From Streptomyces sp. ATexAB-D23 (GTDB lineage: Bacteria > Actinomycetota > Actinomycetes > Streptomycetales > Streptomycetaceae), in assembly GCF_000373645.1 (NCBI RefSeq), contig NZ_KB892024.1, positions 273,060 to 337,059 of the forward strand: a DNA stretch of 64,000 nt, read 5' to 3'. Below are positions 35,211 to 42,604 of this stretch, in pieces. Made by a program: the position numbers and the translations under genes. The notes under the pieces are model-generated. The model was not told where the DNA came from. It ran no database searches and saw only the letters and a program-made list of their open reading frames with translations. The stretch's first letter is position 1. Each line of letters begins with the position of its first letter.

Positions 35211-36743
35211 GTGAGCACAGAGAACGAGGGCAACGAGGGCAACGCGGCCGAGGCCGCCCCGTCCGTTCCGTCCGCACCTCCCGTGCCGGCCGACACTCCC
35301 CAGGCGCACTCGGAGGACGCGCCCCCCGCCGTGTCCCACCCCGGCCCGACGGCCCCGCAGCAGCCGCCCGTCTCCCACGCGCAGGACCCGGCGGCCGCGC
35401 AACAGCAGCCGCCGGCCTCCCCCGTACAGGACCAGGCGACCACGCAGCTGGCCGCGGTTTCGGCGACGCCGCAGTACGCCCCCCCGGCCCCGCCGCAGTC
35501 CGCGGCCGATGCCGGCTGGCCCCCGCCGCCGCCCGCCGTTCCCGCGTACGCGCACCCGCAGGCCGGTGGCGGCGGTCCCGTCTGGGGTCCGCCCGGCGCA
35601 CCGCACGCACCGCACGCCCCCGAAGCGCCGCGCAAGCGGGGTGCGGGCGGTCTGGTCGCCGCGGTGGCCGTGGCGGCGCTCGTCGCGGGCGGCATCGGTG
35701 GCGCCCTCGGCTACTGGGCGGCGGACAGCAACGACGGCTCCGGTTCGACGACCGTCTCTGCCTCCGCCAATCCCCAGGACCTGAAGCGCGACCCGGGCAC
35801 GGTCGCCGGCGTCGCGGCCAAGGCGCTCCCCAGCGTGGTTACGATCGACGCGAAGGGCGGCGACGGCGAGGGCGGCACGGGTACGGGCTTCGTGTACGAC
35901 AAGGAAGGCCACATCCTCACGAACAACCACGTGGTGGCCTCCGCCGCGGACAGCGGCCAGCTCACGGCGACGTTCTCCGACGGCAGGAAGTACGACGCCG
36001 AGGTGGTCGGCCGGGCCCAGGGCTACGACGTGGCCGTGCTGAAGCTGAAGAACCCGCCGCAGTCCCTGACCCCGCTCCCTCTGGGCAACTCGGAGCAGGT
36101 GGCGGTCGGCGACTCGACCATCGCGATCGGCGCCCCGTTCGGCCTGTCCAACACGGTGACCACGGGCATCATCAGCGCGAAGAACCGCCCGGTCGCCTCC
36201 GGTGACGGCAACGGCGGCAGCAACTCGTACATGAGCGCCCTGCAGACCGACGCCTCGATCAACCCGGGCAACTCCGGCGGCCCGCTGCTGAGCGCGGGCG
36301 GCGCCGTCATCGGGATCAACTCGGCGATCCAGTCGACCGGCAGCTCCGGCCAGAGCCAGGCCGGCTCGATCGGCCTCGGCTTCGCGATTCCGATCAACCA
36401 GGCGAAGACGGTCGCGGAGCAGCTGATCAAGACGGGCCAGCCGGTCTACCCGGTCATCGGCGCCACGGTGACGATGGACGACCAGAGCGGCGGCGCGGTC
36501 ATCTCGGACCAGGGCTCCGGCGGCACGGAAGCGGTCACCAAGGACGGCCCGGCGGCCAAGGCCGGCCTCCGCGCGGGCGACGTCATCACGAAGTTCAACG
36601 ACACCGTCGTCGACAGCGGCCCCACCCTGATCGGCGAGATCTGGACCCACAAGCCCGGCGACCGCGTCACCCTGACCTACGAGCGCGACGGCAAGACGGC
36701 AACGGCCGAAGTCACCCTGGGGGAGCGCAAGGGCGACAGCTGA
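35211..36743 (+). CDS. Membrane-anchored HtrA/DegP-type serine protease with PDZ domain
   Basis: A 510-aa protease. A Pro/Ala/Gln-rich cytoplasmic N-terminus (about 1-140) leads to one transmembrane helix (VAAVAVAALVAGGIGGALGY). The trypsin-like domain has the triad His240 (NNHVVAS), Asp273 (YDVAVLKL) and Ser355 (NPGNSGGPL). A C-terminal PDZ domain begins near residue 405 (AVTKDGPAAKAGLRAGDVI). It degrades misfolded proteins outside the membrane. GTG 35211 has an SD GAGGAG 9 nt away. The tRNA-Ser gene follows 55 bp after the stop. Confidence 0.92.
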   Translation: MSTENEGNEGNAAEAAPSVPSAPPVPADTPQAHSEDAPPAVSHPGPTAPQQPPVSHAQDPAAAQQQPPASPVQDQATTQLAAVSATPQYAPPAPPQSAADAGWPPPPPAVPAYAHPQAGGGGPVWGPPGAPHAPHAPEAPRKRGAGGLVAAVAVAALVAGGIGGALGYWAADSNDGSGSTTVSASANPQDLKRDPGTVAGVAAKALPSVVTIDAKGGDGEGGTGTGFVYDKEGHILTNNHVVASAADSGQLTATFSDGRKYDAEVVGRAQGYDVAVLKLKNPPQSLTPLPLGNSEQVAVGDSTIAIGAPFGLSNTVTTGIISAKNRPVASGDGNGGSNSYMSALQTDASINPGNSGGPLLSAGGAVIGINSAIQSTGSSGQSQAGSIGLGFAIPINQAKTVAEQLIKTGQPVYPVIGATVTMDDQSGGAVISDQGSGGTEAVTKDGPAAKAGLRAGDVITKFNDTVVDSGPTLIGEIWTHKPGDRVTLTYERDGKTATAEVTLGERKGDS

Positions 36744-36798
36744 CCGGCTAGGCTGTTCCCCGCGCCGGACACATCCACACGGATCGCGGCCGGCGCGG

Positions 36799-36886
36799 GG
36801 TGGGTTGCCCGAGCGGCCTAAGGGAACGGTCTTGAAAACCGTCGTGGCGCGAGTCACCGTGGGTTCAAATCCCACACCCACCGCCA
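36799..36886 (+). tRNA. tRNA-Ser (anticodon UGA), integration site
   Basis: Acceptor arms GGTGGGT / ACCCACC, anticodon stem-loop ACGGT-CTTGAAA-ACCGT (anticodon TGA), a long variable arm as in serine tRNAs, T-arm GTGGG-TTCAAAT-CCCAC, discriminator G and encoded CCA. A -10 like TAGGCT lies at 36749-36754. The element integrated within this gene and its copy of the 3' part keeps the tRNA intact. Confidence 0.95.
36827..36884 (+). repeat. attL: 58-bp attachment core in tRNA-Ser
   Basis: Starts at CGGTCTTGAAAACC of the anticodon arm and runs to the C of the CCA end; identical to 53439-53496. The two sites differ at once outside these limits. Confidence 0.95.
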
Positions 36887-36907
36887 CAGGTCAGAGAATG
36901 AGCAGGT

Positions 36908-36944
36908 CAGAGGGCGGGTCTCCGAGTCGGAGACCCGCCCTCTG
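36908..36944. terminator. Strong bidirectional terminator at the element's left end
   Basis: A perfect 18-bp inverted repeat with a one-base centre, between tRNA-Ser and the integrase stop. It belongs to the element and serves both tRNA-Ser and the leftward integrase message. Confidence 0.8.
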
Positions 36945-37025
36945 CGTTCACCTTGTCTCACCCCGGGTGCCTGTTTCCCGGTGTTGGCCAGGCCGTGTGG
37001 GCCATACGTGGGCCAGAACCGCGCC

Positions 37026-38363
37026 CTACTCCTCCGCCCGAAGCCCCTGCTCAACGAGCAGATTGGCCGCCGCCGACCCGCCCTTGAGCAGCTTGGCGTA
37101 GAAGCGGTAGAGCACCGCGAGACTGTGGCCGGCGCGGGACGCGGCTTCCACCGGGTCCATGCCGGACTTGATCCACAGAGAAATGGCCGCGTGACGCAGG
37201 GCGTACGGAACGTCGGCGAGCGGGGTGCCCTGCTCCCGCTCGCCGAGTACGGCCTTCCGCGCCTCGCTCCAGACCTCGGAGTACTCGTTTGAGGTGAGGC
37301 GGCCACCGCGCACCGCCCGGAACAGCCGTCCGTCCGGTGCCACGCCGAAGCGCGCGATGTGAGCGCGGACCATGCGGACGTACACCGGCGGGACGGGCAC
37401 GGCGCGTACGGACTTCCGGGCGCGGTGCTTGAGGCCCCGTTCGTCGTGGGACTTCCCGCTGTCGGTCCAGCCGCTTCCCACCTCGGGGTGGCTCTCCGAC
37501 ACCAGGACTTCGCCCCACGCGTCCGGCTCGCTCTCCGGTGGCAGATCGAAATCCGACTCCCGCAGGGCCACGGCCTCGCCGGGACGCGTCGCCACGTAGT
37601 ACACGGCCCCGTAGAACGCCTCCAGGTGCTCGCCCCGGGCCCCCTGGGCGGCCACGGCGGCGAGCAGGGCGCGAGCGAGCCGTGGGCCGGGCACCCAGCG
37701 GAAGTCGACCTCATCCGAGGTCTGGGGTGCGGTCCAGTCGACGGACAGGAACGGGTGGCGGGTGAGGAGAGCCCGCTCCTCAACGGCGTACCGGAAGGCG
37801 TTGCTCAGCACCATGCGCTTCCGGTTCGCCGTGTTCTCCGCCGCCTGCTTCCCGTTCAGGAGCTTGGAGAGGGCGGACAGCGCCGCCCGTACGTGCTCCG
37901 GCTTCGCGGCCTCATCCACCCGCATGGAGCGCTGAGCGACCCAGTCCAGCGCCTCGCGGACGCCGTCCGGGAGTTCTTGGCCGTCAGCACGCGAGATCAA
38001 CTGTTCCTCCGGACCGTCCACGGCCCGGAACGCCCACTGATAGAGGGCGGCCCGGAGCACGCGAGCGTCAGGGCGGGCGCCCCGCCCGCTCGTGAAGACG
38101 GGCGTCACGACGGCAAGGGACTCCGCAATGCTCGCGCGATGCTTGGCCGCCGCCCCGGGCCACTTCATCAGCGCGTACGCCTTGGCGTGCTCGTACCACG
38201 TCGGCATGGAGAGCGCGGCGAGTTCCTTCTCAGGAAGGCCGGTTTCCTCGTCGAATTGCTGCCCAGCCCGCAGGGCCGCCATGAGTTGGGAACGTCGGCC
38301 GTCTGCCTGTGGCTTCAGCGCGTAGCTCTTGGAATGCCCCTCGCTGCCGACCCGCCAGCGCAC
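37026..38363 (-). CDS. int: Tyrosine recombinase integrase
   Basis: A site-specific recombinase of at least 445 aa. The catalytic pattern is visible: Arg in YYVATRPGEAVAL, the box PYALRHAAISLW (LRH), GHS, and the nucleophile Tyr in VLYRFYAKLL. The SAM-like core-binding domain is at about 60-190. The GTG at 38363 is unlikely to be the true start: the frame upstream encodes a family-typical N-terminus (LTFEVVIWSIRQRKSRPK) reaching 38429, where the codon in start position is ATA, preceded by GGAGAG. Translation may start there or lower down; integrase may thus be poorly made. A hairpin lies just upstream. Confidence 0.92.
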   Translation of the reverse strand: MRWRVGSEGHSKSYALKPQADGRRSQLMAALRAGQQFDEETGLPEKELAALSMPTWYEHAKAYALMKWPGAAAKHRASIAESLAVVTPVFTSGRGARPDARVLRAALYQWAFRAVDGPEEQLISRADGQELPDGVREALDWVAQRSMRVDEAAKPEHVRAALSALSKLLNGKQAAENTANRKRMVLSNAFRYAVEERALLTRHPFLSVDWTAPQTSDEVDFRWVPGPRLARALLAAVAAQGARGEHLEAFYGAVYYVATRPGEAVALRESDFDLPPESEPDAWGEVLVSESHPEVGSGWTDSGKSHDERGLKHRARKSVRAVPVPPVYVRMVRAHIARFGVAPDGRLFRAVRGGRLTSNEYSEVWSEARKAVLGEREQGTPLADVPYALRHAAISLWIKSGMDPVEAASRAGHSLAVLYRFYAKLLKGGSAAANLLVEQGLRAEE

Positions 38364-38442
38364 CTCCCATGGCTTCGGCCGGCTCTTGCGTTGACGGATG
38401 GACCAGATGACGACTTCGAAGGTGAGTATGTCTCTCCAAAGA

Positions 38443-38470
38443 GAGAGGGCCCGCCGTGGCGGGCCCTCTC
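38443..38470 (-). terminator. Hairpin between xis and int
   Basis: A perfect 13-bp inverted repeat with 2-nt loop (GAGAGGGCCCGCC), 23 bp beyond the xis stop, followed on the minus strand by TTTGGAGAGA, which holds the presumed int SD. It may attenuate int transcription. Confidence 0.65.
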
Positions 38471-38492
38471 GGAACTTGTTGGTACGGCGGGC

Positions 38493-38678
38493 TCAGGCGG
38501 CTTCCTCGTACTTGCTGAGCCACGCGTCAAGGTCGGCGCGGCGTACGCGGACCTGGTGGTTGGGGAGCTTGATGAGCTTGGGGGCCAGGCCCCGGGCGCG
38601 CATGCGGTAGAAGGCGGCGCGGGACATGTTCAGTTCGGCGAGGACTTCGGGGAGCTTGAGCATCTGGGGGCGGGCCAT
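38493..38678 (-). CDS. xis: Excisionase (MerR-like HTH)
   Basis: A 61-aa basic protein with an AlpA/excisionase winged helix: LKLPEVLAELNMSRAAFYRMRARGLAP followed by a beta wing and RRADLDAWLSKYEEA. Such proteins bend DNA at att sites and turn the integrase to excision. ATG 38678 is followed directly by the domain. It lies between the integrase gene and the CGGTTAC array. Confidence 0.9.
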   Translation of the reverse strand: MARPQMLKLPEVLAELNMSRAAFYRMRARGLAPKLIKLPNHQVRVRRADLDAWLSKYEEAA

Positions 38679-38715
38679 GGGTGCTACTCCTTCGCTCAGG
38701 TCGGCTCTATAGGTG

Positions 38716-38921
38716 CGGTTACATCGGTTACTGCGGTTACACCGCAGGTCAGGGGCCTGTTTTCTGTAACCGATGGGTGAGGTGTAACCGATGGCGTGCG
38801 GTTACAGGCGGCGGTGAGACGGGGCGGTGTAACCGACGGTGTTCCGGTTACACCGCCCCGATCGGTTACGGGTGCGTCGCAGGTCAGGAGTCCAGCGGGA
38901 GGGGTGTAACCGATGTAACCG
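38716..38921. repeat. 11-copy CGGTTAC array (candidate replication origin)
   Basis: The heptamer CGGTTAC occurs at 38716, 38725, 38734, 38799, 38845 and 38863, and its complement GTAACCG at 38766, 38784, 38829, 38906 and 38915. The first three form direct repeats with exact 9-bp period, as do the last two. Most copies are extended to CGGTTACA. The array fills the gap upstream of xis and runs into the last codons of the DUF3631 gene. It looks like iterons of a replication origin or sites for a regulator. Confidence 0.8.
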
Positions 38922-40041
38922 GGGATTCCGGGGGCGGGGGGCAGTACCTGTTCCAGGCGTCGGTGAGGTCGTCGCGGTGGTAGCCCTTGACGATCTGTCC
39001 GCCGATGCGGAGCGGGCGGGGCGAGATGGGCTTGCTCTTGGCGGTGACGTACTCCTTGAGCGTCTTGGAGAGGGTGCGCGCGTTCAGCGGGCGGCCGTCC
39101 AGGTCCCCCCAGGGGGATTCCTCCAGACCGTTGAGCAGGTGCAGGATCTCGACGGTGGAGACGGTGTCCTCGCCGGGGAAGACGTGGTCACGCAGGTCGG
39201 TGAGGAGCTTGACTCCGAGCGAGGCGCGGTCGTCCTCGTTCACGGCGGTGACCAGGTCGACGCAGGCTTGCCTGGCCCGGTCGGGCCAGGTTCCGCCGGC
39301 CGCGTCGGCGACAGCGAGCAGCGGTTCCCACACGTCGGCGGGGCGGTCCGTGATGCCGTCGGGCATGTCGGGGAAGGCGCCGTCGACGTGGGGACGTACC
39401 TCCTTGGCCCATGCGGCGAGTTGATCGCGCAGGGCGTGGCCCTGGGGTTCATGGACGCGGGCTCGGAAGGGTTCGACGCGTTCGTTACGGGCGCGGCGCC
39501 GCATGCGGATGATCACAGAGCGCGCCAGGATCGTGTCGGGCAGGGAGCCGAGCCCTCCCATGGCGACCGCGCAGTAGGAGGGGAAGGCGACGACCGTCTG
39601 TGTTCCGCCGTCTCCGACGCACCGGTAGGAGACGCCGCTCCTGCGGTGCCCGGCATTGAGCAGGCCGCGCAGATCCTCGTTGTCCTTGGCCTTCGGGCCG
39701 AAGACGGTGTCGATCTCATCGAAGAGGATCGTGGGCCGCCCCGCCTCGTCGGCCACCGCACGGAAAAGCGCGGCCGGGGAGGCGTTGACGGCGTGCATGG
39801 GGTGGGGGACCAACGTGCTGATGACTTCGAGCGCACGGGTCTTGCCGCTCCCCGGTTCGGGCGAGAGGAACGCGAGGCGAGGTGTGGAGTCGAAGCAGTC
39901 GAGCAGGTGGGTGTGCGCGTCCCAGAGGGCCACGGCCACGTAAGCGGCCTCGGCCGGGAAGGCGTTGAAGCGGCGGTGGAAGGCTTCGACCTCATCGAGC
40001 AGGGCGGCCCCGTCGGTTGGGGCTGTGGTCGTGTCGGTCAT
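38884..40041 (-). CDS. DUF3631 domain P-loop ATPase, replication protein
   Basis: A 385-aa ATPase. Walker A is SPEPGSGKTRALEVI near residue 58, Walker B ILFDEID near residue 102, with an Arg-rich region (SVIIRMRRRARNERV) that could be sensor/arginine finger. DUF3631 proteins accompany Prim-Pol proteins in actinomycete plasmids and act as the likely helicase part. ATG 40041 has an SD GGAG 6 nt away and overlaps the preceding gene (ATGA). The 3' end codes for the last two CGGTTAC repeats. Confidence 0.88.
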   Translation of the reverse strand: MTDTTTAPTDGAALLDEVEAFHRRFNAFPAEAAYVAVALWDAHTHLLDCFDSTPRLAFLSPEPGSGKTRALEVISTLVPHPMHAVNASPAALFRAVADEAGRPTILFDEIDTVFGPKAKDNEDLRGLLNAGHRRSGVSYRCVGDGGTQTVVAFPSYCAVAMGGLGSLPDTILARSVIIRMRRRARNERVEPFRARVHEPQGHALRDQLAAWAKEVRPHVDGAFPDMPDGITDRPADVWEPLLAVADAAGGTWPDRARQACVDLVTAVNEDDRASLGVKLLTDLRDHVFPGEDTVSTVEILHLLNGLEESPWGDLDGRPLNARTLSKTLKEYVTAKSKPISPRPLRIGGQIVKGYHRDDLTDAWNRYCPPPPESPVTSVTPLPLDS

Positions 40042-40391
40042 GCGGCGCTCCTGCTCGTTGCGGGTTCGGTGTGGGGGCACTGGCCGATCCGGGCGCGGGT
40101 GGTGAGGTCGGTGACGGCTTGGCGCCCCCGGGCCCGCTCGTGGTGGCCGCAGGTGCACAGCCAGTCGGCGATGGGGAGCTGGTGGCGGCCGAGCCCGCGT
40201 ACGGTCAGGCCGGGTTGGATGCCAGCCACGGTGACCGTGTGCGGGTCAGGGCGGACAGCAACGGGGACGGCCTGGCGGCCGACGACCTTCGGCGCGCTAC
40301 TGCCGGGGCCCCGTCCTGCCGGTTCGGCGGCGCGGGGCCCGGTGGAGGGCGCGGGAAGGCTTTTCAGGTGAGGGGCGGGTCCGGTGGTCAT
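40038..40391 (-). CDS. Small Cys/His protein of the replication operon
   Basis: A 117-aa protein of unknown function. The first half is Pro/Gly-rich; the C-terminal half has a possible zinc knuckle WLCTCGHH...QCPH. Both ends overlap neighbours with ATGA junctions (Prim-Pol gene upstream, DUF3631 gene downstream), which supports it as a real gene of the replication operon. Confidence 0.7.
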   Translation of the reverse strand: MTTGPAPHLKSLPAPSTGPRAAEPAGRGPGSSAPKVVGRQAVPVAVRPDPHTVTVAGIQPGLTVRGLGRHQLPIADWLCTCGHHERARGRQAVTDLTTRARIGQCPHTEPATSRSAA

Positions 40392-41281
40392 GCCGCCTCC
40401 GGTCGTGGCCGGCAGGTGCGGATGGACCAGGACAGGGCCGAAGCGATGGTGGCGCGGCACTCGGCAGTGGTGAGCCCGGCCGCCTCGCCCTCCTCCTGAA
40501 AAGCCGCTTCGACTACGTGGCGGGGGAGGTCTCCCCAGGCCACGAACCGGCCCACTGCCCGGACGGACGCGAGCAACGTGGCGTTGCGCCTGCCCTCCCC
40601 GGAGGCCCGGACGGTCTCGCGCTCGCGCTGGAGGGCGGTCTGCGCGTAGTGGTGGGCCCGCAACGGCACGGCGGCGGGCGCGGGTGCCGGGGCGGGCGGT
40701 TGGGGGTGTGTGGGGGTGAGGAGTTGCTTGAGCCAGCTGGGGAGGGGGTTGATGAGGGCGGGCCCGTCGGCTTCGTAGCGGTGGCCATTGACGATGCTGC
40801 CTGCGGCGACGACGTACCCGCCCCATGCCCGGGTGTCGACCAGCGGGGCCAGGGTTCCGGCGGTGTTGTGGAGGTGGGCGGCGGCGGGGGCGGAGAAGTA
40901 CAGGTGCTGTCCGCCGCTCGCGGTCCGGATTGTGCGGGTGCGGGGCACCGGCTGCCCGGCGCGCTCGCAGAGCGCCGCGAGGTTCGCCGCGCCGTCAGGC
41001 GCGTCCGTAATGGTCTTGGGCTTGTCGAGGTCCACGACGACAAGCCCGGAGGGGCCCGTTGCCAGCCCGATGTTGAACGGGCCGGCGGACCAGGCAGCGC
41101 GGATGCGGTCCGGGTCGGTGGTGGCCCGCTGCTCCCACTTCACATGCCCGGTGGCGCAGGTGCCGGTGCGGGGGCAGGTGGTCTCGCCGTGGAGGGCGGG
41201 GCGCTTGTCGCCGGGGTGGAGCGGGAAGACGTGCCACCCACGTTCGGCGGCGGCCAGGGCGGCGCGCAGGAGGTCGCTCAT
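40388..41281 (-). CDS. Bifunctional DNA primase/polymerase (Prim-Pol), AICE replication protein
   Basis: A 297-aa Prim-Pol domain protein. N-terminus AERGWHVFPLHPGDKRP is the usual opening of the family; VVVDLDKP carries the catalytic acidic pair and TASGGQHLYF the His motif. The C-terminal 100 residues, after a Pro/Ala linker, are helical. In AICEs a Prim-Pol protein replaces RepSA/RepAM as replication initiator and primes synthesis at the element's origin. ATG 41281 forms an ATGA overlap with the small gene before it. Confidence 0.9.
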   Translation of the reverse strand: MSDLLRAALAAAERGWHVFPLHPGDKRPALHGETTCPRTGTCATGHVKWEQRATTDPDRIRAAWSAGPFNIGLATGPSGLVVVDLDKPKTITDAPDGAANLAALCERAGQPVPRTRTIRTASGGQHLYFSAPAAAHLHNTAGTLAPLVDTRAWGGYVVAAGSIVNGHRYEADGPALINPLPSWLKQLLTPTHPQPPAPAPAPAAVPLRAHHYAQTALQRERETVRASGEGRRNATLLASVRAVGRFVAWGDLPRHVVEAAFQEEGEAAGLTTAECRATIASALSWSIRTCRPRPEAA

Positions 41282-41481
41282 GCCGCAGCCCCCGTGTCCT
41301 CGGTGGCGGCCAGTCCCGCGAGGAAGAGGCGGTAGGCGTGGGCGGCCTGGTGGATGACGACGCCGTTGCCGAGGATTTTGAGCTGGTCGGAGCGGGACAG
41401 GGCCAGGTCCAGGGCGCCGGAACCCGTGCACAGACTGACGTTGCCGCCGACGGGCTGCGCCGGGGTGTCGGGTTGGGTCAT
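41278..41481 (-). CDS. 67-aa internally deleted DNA methyltransferase-like protein
   Basis: Within 67 residues the protein joins a motif-I-like segment of a C5 DNA methyltransferase (SLCTGSGALDLAL) directly to the C-terminal motif-X-like end (QLKILGNGVVIHQAAHAYRLFL). Everything between, including the PC catalytic loop, is absent, so it cannot be an active enzyme by itself. It has an SD (GGAG, 9 nt) and is coupled to the Prim-Pol gene (ATGA). It is either a decayed methyltransferase held in place by coupling or a small protein with a new role. Confidence 0.75.
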   Translation of the reverse strand: MTQPDTPAQPVGGNVSLCTGSGALDLALSRSDQLKILGNGVVIHQAAHAYRLFLAGLAATEDTGAAA

Positions 41482-41520
41482 GCTGGGTGTCTCCAGTTCT
41501 GTGAGAAGTACTGGCAGCAG

Positions 41521-41557
41521 AGGGCGGCCCCGGACTTTGGCGAGACGGGGGCCGCCC
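41521..41557 (-). terminator. Hairpin upstream of the replication operon
   Basis: AGGGCGGCCCC / GGGGCCGCCCT, 11-bp perfect stem with 15-nt loop, between the 27-codon ORF and the 67-aa gene. It could separate transfer and replication transcripts. Confidence 0.6.
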
Positions 41558-41577
41558 TTGGTCGTGCCGGGGGTTGG

Positions 41578-41661
41578 TCAGGCGGTGTGGTCGGCGGTGA
41601 GTCCGCCGTTCGGGAGCTGGTCGGCGGTGAGCGCGCGAGGGGCGGGCAAGTGGGGGTTCAC
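41578..41661 (-). CDS. 27-codon ORF, translationally coupled
   Basis: A tiny ORF beginning GTG at 41661 in a GTGA overlap with the stop of the 77-aa gene. The product starts MNPHLPAPRALTADQLPN and has a repeated LTAD(Q/H) motif. Too short to name; support is the coupling, position within the operon and the terminator that follows. Confidence 0.4.
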   Translation of the reverse strand: MNPHLPAPRALTADQLPNGGLTADHTA

Positions 41662-41891
41662 TGAATGTCCTTTTTGCTGTGCCGGTCGAAGTCGGCTGCG
41701 GCCTGTCGGGCGGCGTCCTTGATGCTGGTCAGCAGCTCTTCGACGCGGTCGAGGGAGACGTAGAGCATCCGACTCCCCCCGCCGGAGGTGATCCGCACGG
41801 CCACGGCGGGCTCCGGATGGTCGGAGGTGGCGTGCAGGATGACGGGCGCGGCGGTCAGTTTGGCGTGGTCGCTAAGGAAACGGAAGGTCAT
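41658..41891 (-). CDS. Small hypothetical protein
   Basis: A 77-aa protein (ATG 41891) with an alternating beta-rich N-terminal part (VILHATSDHPEPAVAVRITSG) and a C-terminal amphipathic helix (RVEELLTSIKDAARQAAADF). I do not recognise the family. It sits in the leftward transfer operon, 48 bp after the DUF6251-like gene. Confidence 0.65.
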   Translation of the reverse strand: MTFRFLSDHAKLTAAPVILHATSDHPEPAVAVRITSGGGSRMLYVSLDRVEELLTSIKDAARQAAADFDRHSKKDIQ

Positions 41892-41939
41892 TGGGCGTGC
41901 CTCTCGACGAACGGTCGTGCTCGGGTTAGGTGTCGTCCC

Positions 41940-42422
41940 TCAGTGGCGGTTGACGGTTTTGGTCCATACGCCGCGGTTGGTGGTGCGGGTGGTGCGCTGG
42001 TCCTGGTGGACGGGGCCCTTGTAGTGGTGGTGGTGCTCGGTGTGGGTGGCTGCTTTGGCGCGACCAGCAGCCCGGAGCAGGGAGCCGGCGGCAAGGACCA
42101 GCGCGACGGGTCCGCCCGCGCCGACGGCGAGGGCGACGGGGTCGACGTGGCCGAGCGTGAAGAGGACGAGGGAGGTGGCGCCGCCGACGGACAGGGCGGC
42201 GACGCTGCCGGCGAGCATCAGGGCGCTGGCGTCGGCGGCCTTCTGGCTCATCGGCGGGCGCCCCGGCTGAGCCACAGGCGGCGTCGGCCCGTACGTGGGG
42301 AGTGGGGTGTCGTCGCGGTGCGATGTCGGCGTGTACGCCTCGTCAATGAGGCGGCGGGCGTGGAGGTCGGCTTCGACGGGGGTGAGCGGACGCTCGACGG
42401 GGGGCTGTTCAGGCCGGTTCAT
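41940..42422 (-). CDS. Small membrane spread protein (SpdD/DUF6251-like)
   Basis: A 160-aa protein. The N-terminal half is soluble and Pro-rich with PVEADLHARRLIDEAY; then two hydrophobic segments (ALMLAGSVAALSVGGATSLVLF and ALAVGAGGPVALVLAAGSLL) are followed by a His-rich tail (HTEHHHHYKGPVHQDQ). This layout is typical of small proteins of Streptomyces conjugative elements needed for plasmid spread within the mycelium. ATG 42422; the TRS-like repeat array lies upstream, next to the traB stop. Confidence 0.72.
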   Translation of the reverse strand: MNRPEQPPVERPLTPVEADLHARRLIDEAYTPTSHRDDTPLPTYGPTPPVAQPGRPPMSQKAADASALMLAGSVAALSVGGATSLVLFTLGHVDPVALAVGAGGPVALVLAAGSLLRAAGRAKAATHTEHHHHYKGPVHQDQRTTRTTNRGVWTKTVNRH

Positions 42423-42481
42423 GGGGAGGGTCCTCCCGGACGGGCCGGGGTCCCGCGCCTGGTCGGGCGGGGACCCTGGTG

Positions 42482-42604
42482 GGTGTCACGTGTGGGTGTC
42501 AGGGCGTGTCAGGCCCGGGTGTCAGGGCGCGTGACACCTGCTCCCGCCTAGGGGTTTGGGTGTCACACGCCCGTGACGGTGTCAGGTGTCACGCCGGGTG
42601 TCAG
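42482..42604. repeat. 9-copy GGTGTCA(C/G) array, candidate TraB recognition (clt) locus
   Basis: Octamers matching (G/C)GTGTCA(C/G) start at 42482, 42495, 42505, 42518, 42559, 42578, 42585 and 42597, with one reverse copy (GTGACACC) at 42531. They fill the gap between the traB-like stop and the next gene. Streptomyces TraB proteins bind repeated 8-bp recognition sequences in a clt locus near traB through a C-terminal winged helix, which this TraB has. Confidence 0.75.
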
